64,000 nt of DNA from Pseudoalteromonas sp. OOF1S-7 (GCF_022347765.1 NZ_JAKRFZ010000009.1:124001-188000), one strand, 5' to 3'. Positions 1-9,946 are shown, numbered from the stretch's first letter. Numbers and translations are program-made. Notes: a model not told the origin generated them from the sequence alone.

Positions 1-1
1 G

Positions 2-982
2 CTTGCGTGGTTAGGTGAAGACGTTGCAATTTCAGGTGACATGATGCTTTACAGGCATAGAAATAACGTTAAATACCTAGCTTATTTTTTTACATCCGAT
101 TCTTTTCAAGAGCAAAAACGAAAGTTTATAACAGGCGCAAAAGTTCGAAGAGTGTCAAAAGATAACCTAGCAAAAATACTCATTCCCATCCCATGCCCAG
201 GTAACCCAGAAAAATCGCTAGCAATACAAGCTGAAATTGTGCGTATTCTAGATGCATTTACCGCCATGACCGCCGAGCTGACCGCCGAGCTAAACATGCG
301 GAAAAAACAATACAACTACTACCGTGACCAGTTGCTAAGCTTTGAAGAAGGTGATTTTGAATGGATGACCCTAGGTGATGTCACGAAAAAATGGTACTCA
401 GGTGGTACACCTACTGCTGGAAAGCTTGAATTCTACGAAGGGGGCAATATTCCATGGTTGAGAACTCAGGAAGTGAAGTTTACTGATGTATCTGAGACTG
501 AGGTATTTATAACGCCAGCTGCGTTGAAAAATTCATCAGCCAAATGGATTCCAGAAAATTGCGTGATTATTGCAATTTCTGGAGCAACCGCTGGAAGATC
601 AGCAATTAATAAGATTCCACTAACAACAAATCAACACTGTGGATGTTTGGAAATCGACGATAAAAAAGCCCTATACCGATACGTATTTCATTGGGTTAGC
701 TTAAATTACGAAAACATAAAAGCTCTAGGACAAGGTGCAAGAGGAGATTTAAATTCGACAATCATTAAGAACTTTAGATTACCTGTTCCTTACGCAAACG
801 ATCCAGAGAAATCACTGTTGGAGCAGGCACGAATTGTAGCTATATTGGATAAATTCGACACTTTAACCACTTCAATCCAAGAAGGCCTCCCTCGCGAAAT
901 CGAGTTACGTCAAAAACAATACGAATACTATCGCGACTTGTTGTTGAGCTTCCCTAAATCTCATTCAGATGAGGCAGCTTAA
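2..982 (+). CDS. hsdS: Type I restriction-modification specificity subunit HsdS, 3' part
   Basis: The reading frame is open from the left edge, so the true start and first target-recognition domain are outside the window. What remains is the end of the first recognition domain, the central conserved helix (around IQAEIVRILDAF) with the repeated RKKQYNYYRDQLLSF motif, a complete second recognition domain, and the distal conserved helix (around ARIVAILDKFDTL, then RQKQYEYYRDLLLSF). The near-duplicate of the helix plus QYxYYRD motif is typical of HsdS, which sets DNA target specificity for both methylation and cleavage. The stop overlaps the start of the next gene (TTAATGAG), so the genes are co-transcribed. 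hsdM is expected just left of the window. Confidence 0.93.
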   Translation, partial: LAWLGEDVAISGDMMLYRHRNNVKYLAYFFTSDSFQEQKRKFITGAKVRRVSKDNLAKILIPIPCPGNPEKSLAIQAEIVRILDAFTAMTAELTAELNMRKKQYNYYRDQLLSFEEGDFEWMTLGDVTKKWYSGGTPTAGKLEFYEGGNIPWLRTQEVKFTDVSETEVFITPAALKNSSAKWIPENCVIIAISGATAGRSAINKIPLTTNQHCGCLEIDDKKALYRYVFHWVSLNYENIKALGQGARGDLNSTIIKNFRLPVPYANDPEKSLLEQARIVAILDKFDTLTTSIQEGLPREIELRQKQYEYYRDLLLSFPKSHSDEAA

Positions 983-2169
983 TGAGTGAATCATTAAAAG
1001 AAGCAGCGAGAACACTTCGTAGAAATACTAAAAAAGCACAGCTGATTTACGCCTTTAATGGAACTGGAAAAACTCGTTTATCTAGGGCTTTTAAAGAGTT
1101 GTTAGAATCTGAGGTAGCGCGAGACAAGAATGACGAAATAGGTTCTGAATTAGCTCAAAAGAATATCCTTTATTATAACGCTTTCACTGAGGACCTTTTT
1201 TATTGGGATAACGACTTAGCGCAGGACGAGCGTCGTATTTTAAAGATTCATCCAAACGTTTTTACTGATTGGGTATTTAAAGAGCAAGGGCAAGACCGAA
1301 ATGTTGTTGGCCACTTTCAACGATACTCCAACCCTAAACTTACACCATTATTTAATGATGAGTATACCTTTGTTAATTCTAACAATGATGCAATAACGGT
1401 TCCTGCGTTCTCTGAGGTTCAGTTTTCTTTTGAGCGAGGTAATAATGAATCTGAGCCCAATATAAAAATATCTAAAGGTGAAGAAAGTAATTTTATCTGG
1501 AGTGTGTTTTATAGTCTGATTGAGCAAGTTGTTGAGGTTCTTAATATAACTCAAGTGGAAGAAAGAGAAACGGCTCAGTTTAATAACTTAAAATATATCT
1601 ACATTGACGACCCAGTTAGTTCATTGGATGAAAACCATTTAATGCAACTTGCTGTTGATTTGGCTTCTTTGATAAAAAAGAGCACTTCACCAATTAAATT
1701 TATTATTTCAACACACGACACTACGTTCTATAACTTTCTTCATAATGAACTAAATTCAAAGGAATGCTTTTTATTAGAAGCAACAGAAGATCAAAGTGTT
1801 TCATTAGTTAAAAAAAATGGTGATTCAAATACTAGCTTTTTTTATCACCTAGATCTTAAAAGGCAGCTTGAACAGGCCATTAAGAATGAGACTATTGAGA
1901 GGCAACATTTTATATTCATCCGCAACCTATACGAAAAAACGGCTAGTTTTCTAGGTTACCCCAAATGGTCAAAGCTATTGCCAGGCAATAGCGATGAAAA
2001 TAGGGAGGCCTATCTCAATCGTATTATTCAGTTTTCAAGCCATGACTCTTTAGCAAACTTACGTCCGGCTATGCTTAAGCCTGAAGAAAAGCAAATAGTT
2101 AACTTTCTATTAACCCACCTAGTTAATAATTACAGCTACTGGAAGCAAGAGGCAGAAAATGACCAATAA
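982..2169 (+). CDS. prrC: PrrC-type anticodon nuclease
   Basis: A 395-residue protein, close to the 396 residues of E. coli PrrC and located as there between hsdS and hsdR of a type IC system. The ABC-like NTPase half shows a Walker A (GTGKT, residues 27-31), a KGEESNF signature (about 165-171), a Walker B (YIYIDDPVSSLD, from 205) and an H-loop (STHD, 243-246). The C-terminal nuclease half keeps the catalytic triad described for PrrC, Arg-Glu-His: here Arg314 and Glu318 in RNLYE and His354 in SSHDS. In E. coli PrrC cuts the tRNA-Lys anticodon loop when a phage inhibits the partner restriction enzyme, and is otherwise held silent by that enzyme. All key residues are present, so it is probably active. 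Function is assigned by family; the tRNA target here is not known. Confidence 0.92.
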   Translation: MSESLKEAARTLRRNTKKAQLIYAFNGTGKTRLSRAFKELLESEVARDKNDEIGSELAQKNILYYNAFTEDLFYWDNDLAQDERRILKIHPNVFTDWVFKEQGQDRNVVGHFQRYSNPKLTPLFNDEYTFVNSNNDAITVPAFSEVQFSFERGNNESEPNIKISKGEESNFIWSVFYSLIEQVVEVLNITQVEERETAQFNNLKYIYIDDPVSSLDENHLMQLAVDLASLIKKSTSPIKFIISTHDTTFYNFLHNELNSKECFLLEATEDQSVSLVKKNGDSNTSFFYHLDLKRQLEQAIKNETIERQHFIFIRNLYEKTASFLGYPKWSKLLPGNSDENREAYLNRIIQFSSHDSLANLRPAMLKPEEKQIVNFLLTHLVNNYSYWKQEAENDQ

Positions 2170-2473
2170 GAATTTGACCATACAAGATCAAACCACTGAA
2201 ATTATTGTCCTTAAAGCCGATGCCAGCCAGCCATTTATGGGTATAACAACGTATAAAAGTTCTCCTAAAGGACAAGTGCTTAAATTAGACACCGCCATTG
2301 CGAAAAACTGTTTGTCAGAAGAAGAAATTAAAAAGCTAGAGCGCGCTGTTTCGGCCTTTGTTGATTATATCGAAGGTATTTTAGAGCGCCTAAATACCTT
2401 TACTATGGAAGCTTTTGCCCAAAGCGTGAATAAGTTGCTAGGCCAAGGTAACAAAAATAAGGGTTCAGCTTAA
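2159..2473 (+). CDS. RhuM-like C-terminal domain small protein
   Basis: A 104-residue ORF starting inside the last codons of prrC and overlapping the next start by one base (TTAATGG), so it sits in the same operon. The central stretch (MGITTYKSSPKG, then AKNCLSEEEIKKLERAVSAFVDYIE) resembles the C-terminal part of RhuM-family proteins, which usually run to over 300 residues and often accompany type I restriction loci. Only that end is present, followed by a short helical tail. Either it is a remnant of a once longer gene now translated alone, or a stand-alone small version. The tight overlaps on both sides suggest it is translated. The biochemical role of RhuM is not established, so none is claimed. 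Confidence 0.55.
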   Translation: MTNKNLTIQDQTTEIIVLKADASQPFMGITTYKSSPKGQVLKLDTAIAKNCLSEEEIKKLERAVSAFVDYIEGILERLNTFTMEAFAQSVNKLLGQGNKNKGSA

Positions 2474-3468
2474 TGGCCTACCAACCGCCTTTTACCATCA
2501 CCAGTGAGATCCTCAATTTAGTCGCCAACATTAGTGAAGCTATTGGCCGTTTAAGCGTTGAGTTTGAACAGCAAAAACTGCTGCGCCTGCGAAAAGTTAA
2601 CCGCATGCGAACAGTTCAGGGGTCGTTGGCGATTGAGGGCAACACGCTGTCAGAGGCGCAAATTACGGCGATCCTTGAGGGTAAACGGGTGATTGCACCG
2701 CCAAAAGAGGTGCAGGAGGCACACAACGCCATTGCGGCCTATGAGGCAATCGGCAGCTGGCAGCCCAGCAGTAGTGAGGATTTACTGGCTGCCCATCGGG
2801 TGTTGATGACAGGCTTGGTTGCAGAAGCTGGCAGATACCGCAGCCAAGGGGTTGGTGTCATGTCGGGTGAGCAGGTAGTACATATGGCGCCACAGGCGGA
2901 CCGAGTTCCCAATCTGATGGGCGAGTTGTTGGCTTGGCTGGGCACAACCGATGTACACCCACTGATGGCAAGTTGTATTTTTCATTACGAATTTGAGTTT
3001 ATTCACCCCTTTTCGGATGGTAATGGCCGTATGGGGCGTTTGTGGCAAACATTGATTCTGTCGAAGTGGCAGCCCATCTTTATTAACATTCCGGTGGAGA
3101 GTTTGGTGCATCAGCACCAGGAAGCGTACTACCTTGCCATCCGCAACAGCACTGCGCAAACAGACTGTGCGCCGTTTATTCTATTTATGTTGCAGATGAT
3201 ACTCGATGCCATTGAGGGCAGTACTTACCGCCAGCTTAAAAATGAGGGGTTAAATGCAGGTATAAATGCGGGTTTAAAGTTGTCGGCGTTAGACCACGCT
3301 ATTCTCGATTTGATCAAAGCAGACTGCTATATCACCAACGCCATGCTGGCCGAGCAGACCGGAAAAGCGCTCAGTACCATTGAACGCCGGATCAGAAAAC
3401 TCAAACAACATTCACTATTAAAACGGGTTGGTGCCAAGAAAACCGGCCATTGGCAAGTAACTGAATAA
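2473..3468 (+). CDS. Fic-domain protein, AMPylase-type, with C-terminal winged helix
   Basis: 331 residues with the complete Fic motif [12 protein letters not shown] at residues 178-189 (catalytic His178). An N-terminal inhibitory motif of the (S/T)xxxE(G/N) type, SLAIEGN, is at 51-57, so this is an autoinhibited Fic with the inhibitory helix in the same chain. The C-terminal part (about 270-331) looks like a winged helix: it has a turn at [20 protein letters not shown]. Fic proteins usually transfer AMP or another nucleotide phosphate to a target protein hydroxyl. Its place between the anticodon nuclease and hsdR is common for Fic and RhuM genes riding in type I loci. The target is unknown. 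Confidence 0.88.
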   Translation: MAYQPPFTITSEILNLVANISEAIGRLSVEFEQQKLLRLRKVNRMRTVQGSLAIEGNTLSEAQITAILEGKRVIAPPKEVQEAHNAIAAYEAIGSWQPSSSEDLLAAHRVLMTGLVAEAGRYRSQGVGVMSGEQVVHMAPQADRVPNLMGELLAWLGTTDVHPLMASCIFHYEFEFIHPFSDGNGRMGRLWQTLILSKWQPIFINIPVESLVHQHQEAYYLAIRNSTAQTDCAPFILFMLQMILDAIEGSTYRQLKNEGLNAGINAGLKLSALDHAILDLIKADCYITNAMLAEQTGKALSTIERRIRKLKQHSLLKRVGAKKTGHWQVTE

Positions 3469-3529
3469 TACGAAGCTGTGGCTATTTCCATTTTGGAAAA
3501 CACCACGGCCAAAAAAAGGATGTAAACGA

Positions 3530-6500
3530 ATGACGACGTATAAAACCGTTGCAGAGTCGAATAACTTTATTGTGTTAGATAAATATACACGACAAGATCA
3601 AATTGCTGAGAGCTACCAGAGCGAAGGTGATTTAGAGCGTGAGCTGATCCAAGACTTAGCTAGTCAGGGATATGAGTATTTACCTGCGCTAACCACGCCT
3701 GATGCCATGATGGCGAATGTGCGCAAGCAGCTACAAGCCCTCAATAAGGTCGAGTTTACCGATGCCGAGTGGGCGCGCTTTTGCGAGCAATACCTGAACA
3801 CACCCAGCGACAATATTCTTGATAAAACCCGAAAGGTACACAGCGACTATATCTTCGATTTTGTCTTTGATGATGGCCATATCGAAAACATCTACCTGTT
3901 CAACAAGAAAACCATTGCTCGTAACAAAGTGCAGGTGATTAAACAGTTTGAGCAAACGGGAAGCCATGCCAACCGTTACGATGTGACGATTTTGGTCAAT
4001 GGTTTGCCTTTGGTGCAAATCGAGCTGAAAAAGCGTGGTGTGGCCATTCGCGAAGCATTCAACCAAATACATCGCTATAGCAAAGAAAGCTTTAATGCCG
4101 AAAACTCCTTGTACAAATTCTTGCAGCTGTTTGTAATCTCTAATGGCACCGACACGCGCTATTTTGCCAATACCACCAAGCGCGACAAAAACAGCTTCGA
4201 CTTTACGATGAACTGGGCGAAGTCAGACAATACGCTGATCAAAGATTTAAAAGACTTTACCGCCACTTTTTTCCAGAAAGAGACACTACTTGAAGTGATC
4301 TTGCGTTACTCGGTGTTTGACGTAAGCAATACTTTGCTGGTAATGCGACCCTACCAGATTGCCGCTACAGAGCGTATTTTATGGAAGATAAAGAGCGCGT
4401 TTAATGCTAAAAACTGGAGCAACGCCGAGGGCGGTGGATACATTTGGCACACCACGGGCTCAGGAAAAACACTCACCAGCTTTAAAGCGGCACGTTTAGC
4501 CACCGATTTAGACTGTATCGATAAAGTCTTTTTTGTGGTGGACAGAAAAGACCTCGACTATCAGACGATGAAAGAGTATCAGCGGTTCTCGCCTGATAGT
4601 GTGAACGGTTCGGACAGTACCGCAGGGCTTAAAATCAACCTGGATAAAGATGATAACAAGATTGTCGTTACCACTATCCAAAAGCTCAACAACTTAATCA
4701 AAAGTGAAAGCGATTTAGCTATATACAACAAGCAAGTTGTCTTTATTTTTGATGAGTGTCATCGAAGCCAGTTCGGTGAAGCGCAGAAAAACCTGAAGAA
4801 GAAATTTAAAAAGTACTACCAGTTTGGCTTTACCGGTACGCCAATTTTCCCTGAAAACGCTTTGGGTGCTGAAACCACAGGCAGCGTGTTTGGCCAGCAG
4901 TTGCACACATATGTGATCACCGATGCCATTCGTGATGAGAAAGTCCTCAAGTTCAAAGTGGACTACAACGATGTTCGTCCGCAATTTAAGAGCATTGAGA
5001 CTGAGCAGGATGAGAAGAAACTCAGTGCCGCGGAGAACAAGAAAGCGTTCTTACACCCGGTGCGCATTCGTGAAATCTCGCAGTATATTCTGAGCCATTT
5101 TAACCAGAAAACGCATCGAGCCTATTCTGGTGCCAAAGGGTTTAACGCCATGTTTGCGGTAAGCAGTGTTGATGCAGCGAAAGCATACTATGAAACCTTT
5201 AAAACATTGCAGGCCGAGGCTGAGAAAGGACCCACAAGTAAACCCTTGCGCGTAGCGACTATCTTCTCATTTACAGCCAATGAAGAGCAGGACGCCATTG
5301 GTGATATCTTAGATGAGAGCTTTGAAGTCAGTGCCATGAACAGCAGTGCGAAAGAGTTTTTGAGCGTCGCGATTAACGATTACAACGCCATGTTTAAATC
5401 TAACTATGGCGTGGACAGTAATGGCTTTCAGAACTACTACCGTGACCTTGCCCAGCGCGTGAAGAATCAAGAAATCGATCTGCTCATCGTGGTCGGTATG
5501 TTTTTAACGGGCTTTGATGCGCCTACGCTCAATACCTTGTTTGTTGACAAAAATTTGCGCTATCATGGCTTAATGCAGGCGTTTTCTCGCACTAACCGTA
5601 TTTATGATGCGACGAAGACCTTTGGCAATATTGTCACCTTCCGGGACTTAGAGCAGGCAACCATTGATGCCATTACCTTGTTTGGCGACAAAAACACCAA
5701 AAACGTGGTACTCGAAAAGAGCTACAAAGAATACATGGAAGGTTTTAACGATATTGCAAGCGGTCTAGCTCGTAGAGGTTTTGTTGAGATCGTTAAAGAG
5801 CTGCAAGAGCGTTTTCCAAACCCAGAAAATATTGAAAAAGAACAAGATAAAAAAGAATTTGCCAAGCTGTTTGGTGAATACCTAAAAGCAGAAAATATAT
5901 TACAAAACTACGATGAATTTGCTGCTTTAAAGGCATTGCAAAGCTTAGACACCAGTGATGAACTCGCTGTTGCAGAGTTTAAAGCTAAGTACTATTTAGA
6001 CGATGCTGAATTGGAGTCAATGCAAACCATCAATATGCCGAGCGAGCGTGCTATCCAAGATTATCGCTCTACTTATAACGATACTCGTGACTGGTTGCGC
6101 CGCCAGAAACAAGGGGAAGAAAAGGATAACTCCACCGTTGATTGGGACGATGTGGTCTTTGAAGTGGACTTGCTTAAATCCCAAGAAATAAACCTCGATT
6201 ACATTCTTGAACTGATTTTTGATCACAATAAGAAGAACAAGAGCAAAGAAGGCTTGATTGAAGAAGTCCGCCGTATGATCCGCGGTAGCCTTGGCAATAG
6301 AGCGAAAGAGAGCTTGGTGGTTGATTTTATTAATCAGACAAATCTAGATGAGATCAATGACAAAGCCAGCATTATCGACGCTTTCTTCAAGTTCGCCCAG
6401 GCGGAGCAGGTCAAAGAAGCAAAAGAGATTATTGAATCAGAGTCTTTAAATGAAGAAGCTGCAAAGCGATATATTTCTTTTTCTCTAAAACGAGAATTTG

Positions 6501-6643
6501 CGTCAGAAAATGGCACCGCACTCACTGATGCATTACCAAAATTGAGTCCTTTAAATCCAAAATATCGCACTCTTAAGCAACTCGTTTTCCAGAAAATTGC
6601 TGCTTTTGTTGATAAGTTTAAAGGCGTTGGGGGTGAGATTTAA
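3530..6643 (+). CDS. hsdR: Type I restriction enzyme motor/endonuclease subunit HsdR
   Basis: 1037 residues. The N-terminal PD-(D/E)xK nuclease shows Asp151 and, 14 residues on, Glu165-x-Lys167 (QIELKKR). The SF2 translocase follows: Walker A TGSGKT at 309-314, DECH box at 408-411, a GFTGTP motif (about 434-439), and the late helicase motifs around [10 protein letters not shown] and QAFSRTNR. The C-terminal helical region would bind the methylase core. Size and motif layout fit the EcoR124I/EcoprrI (type IC) group, the group that carries prrC. It is separated from fic by 61 bases with a small inverted repeat and may have its own ribosome site (AAAGGATG). It is the last gene before the transposon-like end. 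Confidence 0.95.
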   Translation: MTTYKTVAESNNFIVLDKYTRQDQIAESYQSEGDLERELIQDLASQGYEYLPALTTPDAMMANVRKQLQALNKVEFTDAEWARFCEQYLNTPSDNILDKTRKVHSDYIFDFVFDDGHIENIYLFNKKTIARNKVQVIKQFEQTGSHANRYDVTILVNGLPLVQIELKKRGVAIREAFNQIHRYSKESFNAENSLYKFLQLFVISNGTDTRYFANTTKRDKNSFDFTMNWAKSDNTLIKDLKDFTATFFQKETLLEVILRYSVFDVSNTLLVMRPYQIAATERILWKIKSAFNAKNWSNAEGGGYIWHTTGSGKTLTSFKAARLATDLDCIDKVFFVVDRKDLDYQTMKEYQRFSPDSVNGSDSTAGLKINLDKDDNKIVVTTIQKLNNLIKSESDLAIYNKQVVFIFDECHRSQFGEAQKNLKKKFKKYYQFGFTGTPIFPENALGAETTGSVFGQQLHTYVITDAIRDEKVLKFKVDYNDVRPQFKSIETEQDEKKLSAAENKKAFLHPVRIREISQYILSHFNQKTHRAYSGAKGFNAMFAVSSVDAAKAYYETFKTLQAEAEKGPTSKPLRVATIFSFTANEEQDAIGDILDESFEVSAMNSSAKEFLSVAINDYNAMFKSNYGVDSNGFQNYYRDLAQRVKNQEIDLLIVVGMFLTGFDAPTLNTLFVDKNLRYHGLMQAFSRTNRIYDATKTFGNIVTFRDLEQATIDAITLFGDKNTKNVVLEKSYKEYMEGFNDIASGLARRGFVEIVKELQERFPNPENIEKEQDKKEFAKLFGEYLKAENILQNYDEFAALKALQSLDTSDELAVAEFKAKYYLDDAELESMQTINMPSERAIQDYRSTYNDTRDWLRRQKQGEEKDNSTVDWDDVVFEVDLLKSQEINLDYILELIFDHNKKNKSKEGLIEEVRRMIRGSLGNRAKESLVVDFINQTNLDEINDKASIIDAFFKFAQAEQVKEAKEIIESESLNEEAAKRYISFSLKREFASENGTALTDALPKLSPLNPKYRTLKQLVFQKIAAFVDKFKGVGGEI

Positions 6644-6663
6644 TATTATTTACACGACAATAC

Positions 6664-6696
6664 AAAGTAAAAGGGCTCATTGAGCCCTTTTACTTT
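6664..6696 (+). terminator. Rho-independent terminator after hsdR
   Basis: A 16-bp perfect inverted repeat (arms 6664-6679 and 6681-6696) about 20 bases after the hsdR stop. It has a GC-rich core (AAGGGCTCA) and a T-rich right arm, so it can stop transcription running toward glmS. Its right arm overlaps the first of the 20-bp repeats at the element end. Confidence 0.8.
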
Positions 6697-6758
6697 CCAA
6701 CTTTGTTTGTCACTTTCCATCCTTGTTTATAACTTTCCAACCTAGTTTGGATGTGACA
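6692..6758. mobile_element. Tn7-like transposon end (three 20-bp repeats plus terminal TGTCACA)
   Basis: Three contiguous 20-bp direct repeats lie at 6692-6711, 6712-6731 and 6732-6751. All begin ACTTTCCA and share a GTTT at positions 14-17. They are followed by TGTGACA at 6752-6758, so on the other strand the element begins 5'-TGTCACA. Tandem sites about 20-22 bp long next to a terminal TGT...ACA are the layout of TnsB-binding ends in Tn7-like transposons. The end lies 24 bp from the glmS stop, the Tn7 insertion distance. The restriction island at 1-6691 would then be cargo. No tns gene is in the window, and the other end must lie to the left. The call is inference from layout and position, not from a known end sequence. 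Confidence 0.7.
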
Positions 6759-6782
6759 CCGGTTCAATCAACCTAACCCAAC
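6759..6782. other. attTn7-type target segment downstream of glmS
   Basis: 24 bases between the last base of the putative transposon end and the glmS stop codon. Tn7 inserts about 25 bp past the glmS stop with a 5-bp duplication; here the duplicated pentamer would be CCGGT (6759-6763), and a second copy is predicted at the far end of the element, outside the window. Confidence 0.65.
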
Positions 6783-8603
6783 TTACTCTACCGTCACTGA
6801 CTTAGCCAGGTTACGTGGCTGGTCGACGTCGGTGCCTTTGATCACGGCAACGTAGTACGACAGCAGCTGTAGCGGGATTGTATAGACAACGGGTGCGATG
6901 ATGTCTTCAACGTGATTCACGTTCATTACACGCATGGTGTCGTCTGATGCAAAGTTGGAGTCTTTGTCGGCGAAGACGTAGATGATACCGCCGCGGGCGC
7001 GGACTTCTTCAACGTTTGACTTCAGCTTTTCAAGCAGCTCGTTGTTTGGCGCTACGACGATGATTGGCATGTCGGCGTCTATCAGGGCCAGTGGGCCGTG
7101 CTTTAACTCGCCTGCGGCGTAGGCTTCGGCGTGAATATACGAGATTTCTTTAAGCTTAAGTGCGCCTTCCATTGCGATTGGGTACTGTGAACCACGACCC
7201 AGGAACAATGAATGGTGCTTGTCAGCGAATTCTTCTGCCAGCGCTTCGATGCCGTCAGCCATGTTCAGTGACTCTTCCAGTTTGTTTGGCAGGGTCTTGA
7301 TGGCGTTCACGATCACGCTCTGGTCGCGGCCTTTTTCCTGTGCGATTGACGCAGTTAGCATCAATAAACCCACTAATTGCGTAGTAAACGCTTTAGTTGA
7401 TGCCACACCAATCTCGGCACCGGCTTTGGTCATAAAGGCCAGATCGGATTCACGCACCAGTGACGAGCCCGGCACGTTACAAATGGTCATAGAGGCCATG
7501 TAACCCTGCTCTTTAGCCAGACGCAGTGCAGCCAGGGTATCGGCGGTTTCGCCAGACTGAGAAATGGTTACAAGTAAGCTGTTTTCGTGTACGAACGACT
7601 CACGGTAACGGAACTCAGAGGCAATTTCGACATTACAGCTTACGCCTGCGTATTGCTCTAGCCAGTAGCGCGCCACCATGCCTGAATGGTAAGAGGTACC
7701 ACAGGCGATGATCTGAACGTGTTTAACGTCTTTGAAGATCCGGTTTGCCTGGTCGCCAAATGCATCTACCGATACTTTGTCGCCATCTAAACGACCTTCA
7801 AGCGTGTTACGCACGGCCATTGGCTGCTCGTAGATCTCTTTAAGCATGTAGTGACGGTATTCGCCTTTGCCCGAGACATCCTGAGAAATGTTCGATTCAA
7901 CCACTTCACGCTCAACCGGCTCGCCGTTGATGTCGTAAATTTCAACCGTATCGCGGGTGATGCGTGCTACATCGCCTTCTTCTAAGAAGATAAAGTTGCG
8001 CGTTACCGCAAGCAGTGCCAGCTGATCAGACGCGATAAAGTTTTCGCCCAGACCTAAGCCGATAACCAGCGGGCTGCCTGAACGGGCCACGATGATTTCG
8101 TTGTCGTTGGCTTTGTCGAATACCACAGTGCCGTAAGCGCCTTCAAGCTGCTTAACCGCGGCTTTAACCGAGTCCAGCAGAGAGTCGTGCTGCTGACGCA
8201 GTTGGTGGATCAGGTGGACCATCACTTCGGTGTCGGTATCAGACAGGAAGGTATAGCCGTCGTCTTTCAATACTGAACGCAGTGACTCGTGGTTCTCGAT
8301 GATGCCATTGTGAACCAGTGCGATTTCGCTGTTTGAAATATGAGGGTGAGCATTCACTTCGGTTACACTACCGTGTGTAGCCCAACGCGTGTGGGCAATA
8401 CCTGTGTGTCCGCTGACACCGGCTTCGGCCACGGCCGCTTCCAGGTTGGCCACTTTACCCACGGCCTTGACCGTATTCAGCGTGCCTGCATTGCTTAATG
8501 CCACACCCGCTGAATCGTATCCACGGTACTCAAGACGTTTTAAACCTTCGATCAAAATACGGTTAACAGGACGTTCTGCTACCGCACCAACTATACCACA
8601 CAT
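6783..8603 (-). CDS. glmS: Glutamine--fructose-6-phosphate aminotransferase (isomerizing)
   Basis: 606 residues, the usual length. It starts MCGIVGAVA, with the nucleophilic Cys2 of the class II glutamine amidotransferase domain, followed by two SIS sugar-isomerase domains ([10 protein letters not shown] and [19 protein letters not shown] regions) and a conserved end ([11 protein letters not shown]). It makes glucosamine-6-phosphate, the first committed step to UDP-GlcNAc for peptidoglycan and LPS. It lies 31 bases downstream of the DeoR-family gene on the same strand and is probably co-transcribed with it. Its last codons are the part recognised by TnsD in Tn7-like insertion, and such an end lies just beyond. 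Confidence 0.98.
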   Translation of the reverse strand: MCGIVGAVAERPVNRILIEGLKRLEYRGYDSAGVALSNAGTLNTVKAVGKVANLEAAVAEAGVSGHTGIAHTRWATHGSVTEVNAHPHISNSEIALVHNGIIENHESLRSVLKDDGYTFLSDTDTEVMVHLIHQLRQQHDSLLDSVKAAVKQLEGAYGTVVFDKANDNEIIVARSGSPLVIGLGLGENFIASDQLALLAVTRNFIFLEEGDVARITRDTVEIYDINGEPVEREVVESNISQDVSGKGEYRHYMLKEIYEQPMAVRNTLEGRLDGDKVSVDAFGDQANRIFKDVKHVQIIACGTSYHSGMVARYWLEQYAGVSCNVEIASEFRYRESFVHENSLLVTISQSGETADTLAALRLAKEQGYMASMTICNVPGSSLVRESDLAFMTKAGAEIGVASTKAFTTQLVGLLMLTASIAQEKGRDQSVIVNAIKTLPNKLEESLNMADGIEALAEEFADKHHSLFLGRGSQYPIAMEGALKLKEISYIHAEAYAAGELKHGPLALIDADMPIIVVAPNNELLEKLKSNVEEVRARGGIIYVFADKDSNFASDDTMRVMNVNHVEDIIAPVVYTIPLQLLSYYVAVIKGTDVDQPRNLAKSVTVE

Positions 8604-8634
8604 AAACTCTCCATTATTTGCACGTTGTGTGTTG

Positions 8635-9405
8635 TTATTCTACCTCTGCGCAGATCAGCTGCACGCCACGGGCCTCGATCGCCTGGCGCAAGTCGGCGGC
8701 CAGGTTGTTGTCGGTGATCAAGGTCGTGACCTGATCCCAGGGCAATTCTAAATTCGGTATTCTGCGGCCGATCTTTTCAGATTCGACCAGCACAACCACA
8801 TCACGGGCGGCTTCAGCCATGACCTGGCTTAAGCCCACCAGCTCGTTAAACGTGGTGGTGCCCCTTGCCACATCAATGCCGTCGGCACCGATGAACAAGG
8901 TATCAAAATCGTAAGAGCGTAAAACCTGCTCGGCAACCTGCCCCTGAAACGACTCCGAATGGGGGTCCCAGGTGCCACCGGTCATCAATAAGGTCGGCTC
9001 GTTTTCCAGTGCCAACAAGCGGTTAGCAATATTAATGGCATTGGTCATCACCACCAGCCCGCGCTTTTGCGCCAGCTCCGGGATCATGGCAGCGGTAGTA
9101 CGGCCGCTGTCGATAATGATGCGGTGGTGATCTTTAATCAATGTAGCCGCCGCTCTGGCGATTGCCACTTTACGTAGCGTATCGCGCGCATCGTTACCTT
9201 TGGCGACGATTTCCTGGGGCAGCGCAACTGCGCCCCCGTAGCGGCGCAATAACAGGCCGCTTTTTTCCAATGCGGTTAAATCCTTTCGAATCGTAACTTC
9301 TGATGTAGCAAATTCACTGGCTAAAGTTTCCACGCTCACTTCGCCTTGCTCGTTTACCATGGCAAGAATTGTGTGTCTGCGTTGCTGTGTATTGCGTTTA
9401 GTCAT
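8635..9405 (-). CDS. DeoR-family transcriptional regulator, amino-sugar type
   Basis: 256 residues from the start [14 protein letters not shown]. An N-terminal DeoR helix-turn-helix ([19 protein letters not shown], about 25-43) precedes a C-terminal sugar-phosphate sensor domain with the [12 protein letters not shown] and LFIGADGID motifs. The open frame continues 76 codons upstream, but that part is Ser/Pro-rich, crosses the probable promoter and is not protein-like, so I chose the ATG at 9405. A DeoR gene between glmU and glmS is common in gammaproteobacteria and fits control of glucosamine synthesis. The effector is probably a phosphorylated amino sugar, by context only. Confidence 0.9.
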   Translation of the reverse strand: MTKRNTQQRRHTILAMVNEQGEVSVETLASEFATSEVTIRKDLTALEKSGLLLRRYGGAVALPQEIVAKGNDARDTLRKVAIARAAATLIKDHHRIIIDSGRTTAAMIPELAQKRGLVVMTNAINIANRLLALENEPTLLMTGGTWDPHSESFQGQVAEQVLRSYDFDTLFIGADGIDVARGTTTFNELVGLSQVMAEAARDVVVLVESEKIGRRIPNLELPWDQVTTLITDNNLAADLRQAIEARGVQLICAEVE

Positions 9406-9428
9406 CGTGGTTTTATATTTAGTTATAA

Positions 9429-9478
9429 GTTTCGTTTCGAACGTTGCGAAATTATAGTCGAAACTTACGGTTCGAAAC
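9429..9478 (-). promoter_or_regulatory. Promoter and probable DeoR operator of the deoR-glmS operon
   Basis: On the minus strand a perfect TATAAT (9451-9456) lies 18 bases after TTGTTT. The promoter is framed by repeated TTTCGAA-like words: GTTTCGAAC at the upstream end, TTTCGA just before the -10, and GTTCGAAACGAAAC after it. Repeated TTTCG motifs over the core promoter fit autoregulation by the DeoR protein encoded directly downstream. Confidence 0.6.
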
Positions 9479-9666
9479 AAGTTAAATTTTGAGCATGGCT
9501 TTTTTATTGTGGAAGTGCCCTTTTTTAGTTGGGTTGTTAAAGACGGGGAGAGTGGAGGAAACGGGCTGGATGACAGCAAAAAGATCGGGGGGCGAGATCT
9601 ACTCGCCTTCGGCTTCGTGACTGTTTTTGGCACCTGACGGCGCTTTTATGGTTCCCGGCTCGGGGG

Positions 9667-9823
9667 CCGGGATGACGGAGGGGGGAAGCTGGGTAACGGA
9701 AGGAGAAGCTGGGTGACGGAGGGAGAAGCTGGATGACGGAGGAAGAAGCTGGATGACGGAAGGAGAAGCTGGGTGACGGAGGAAGGAGCTGGGTGATGGA
9801 AGGAGAAAGGCGAGATGACGAAG
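9667..9823. repeat. Purine-rich 20-bp tandem repeat in a long noncoding gap
   Basis: About seven imperfect copies of a 20-base unit of the form AAGCTGGGTGACGGAGGGAG. The plus strand is almost entirely A and G, with variation at the GG/GA and GAC/AAC positions. The repeat sits in the gap 9479-9946, which otherwise shows no gene; the translated frames are interrupted and low in complexity. The units have no spacers, so this is a minisatellite and not a CRISPR array. The left edge grades into a GGGATGACGGAG word that may be its seed. Confidence 0.8.
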
Positions 9824-9891
9824 GACAGAGGTGGAGGCGGGATATCGGGGTGTATGTTTATGACGCTTGAGTAGCAGGCACTTTGTTTGGC

Positions 9892-9919
9892 TTCACATCC
9901 GTTTGCAGAATGCTAAAAT
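9892..9919 (+). promoter_or_regulatory. Candidate promoter of the LytTR gene
   Basis: TTCACA (9892-9897), a 16-base spacer and TAAAAT (9914-9919), ending 27 bases before the start codon of the next gene. Both hexamers are near consensus. No operator is visible. Confidence 0.4.
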
Positions 9920-9946
9920 ACGCGGGTGTATCAAATATAGGAAATT

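Noticed and set aside
9406..9633. 76-codon N-terminal extension of the DeoR-family regulator.
   Set aside because: It is low-complexity Ser/Pro/Lys sequence, crosses the likely promoter, and the internal ATG gives the normal family N-terminus.
9667..9823. CRISPR array.
   Set aside because: The units are contiguous with no unique spacers, and no cas gene is present.
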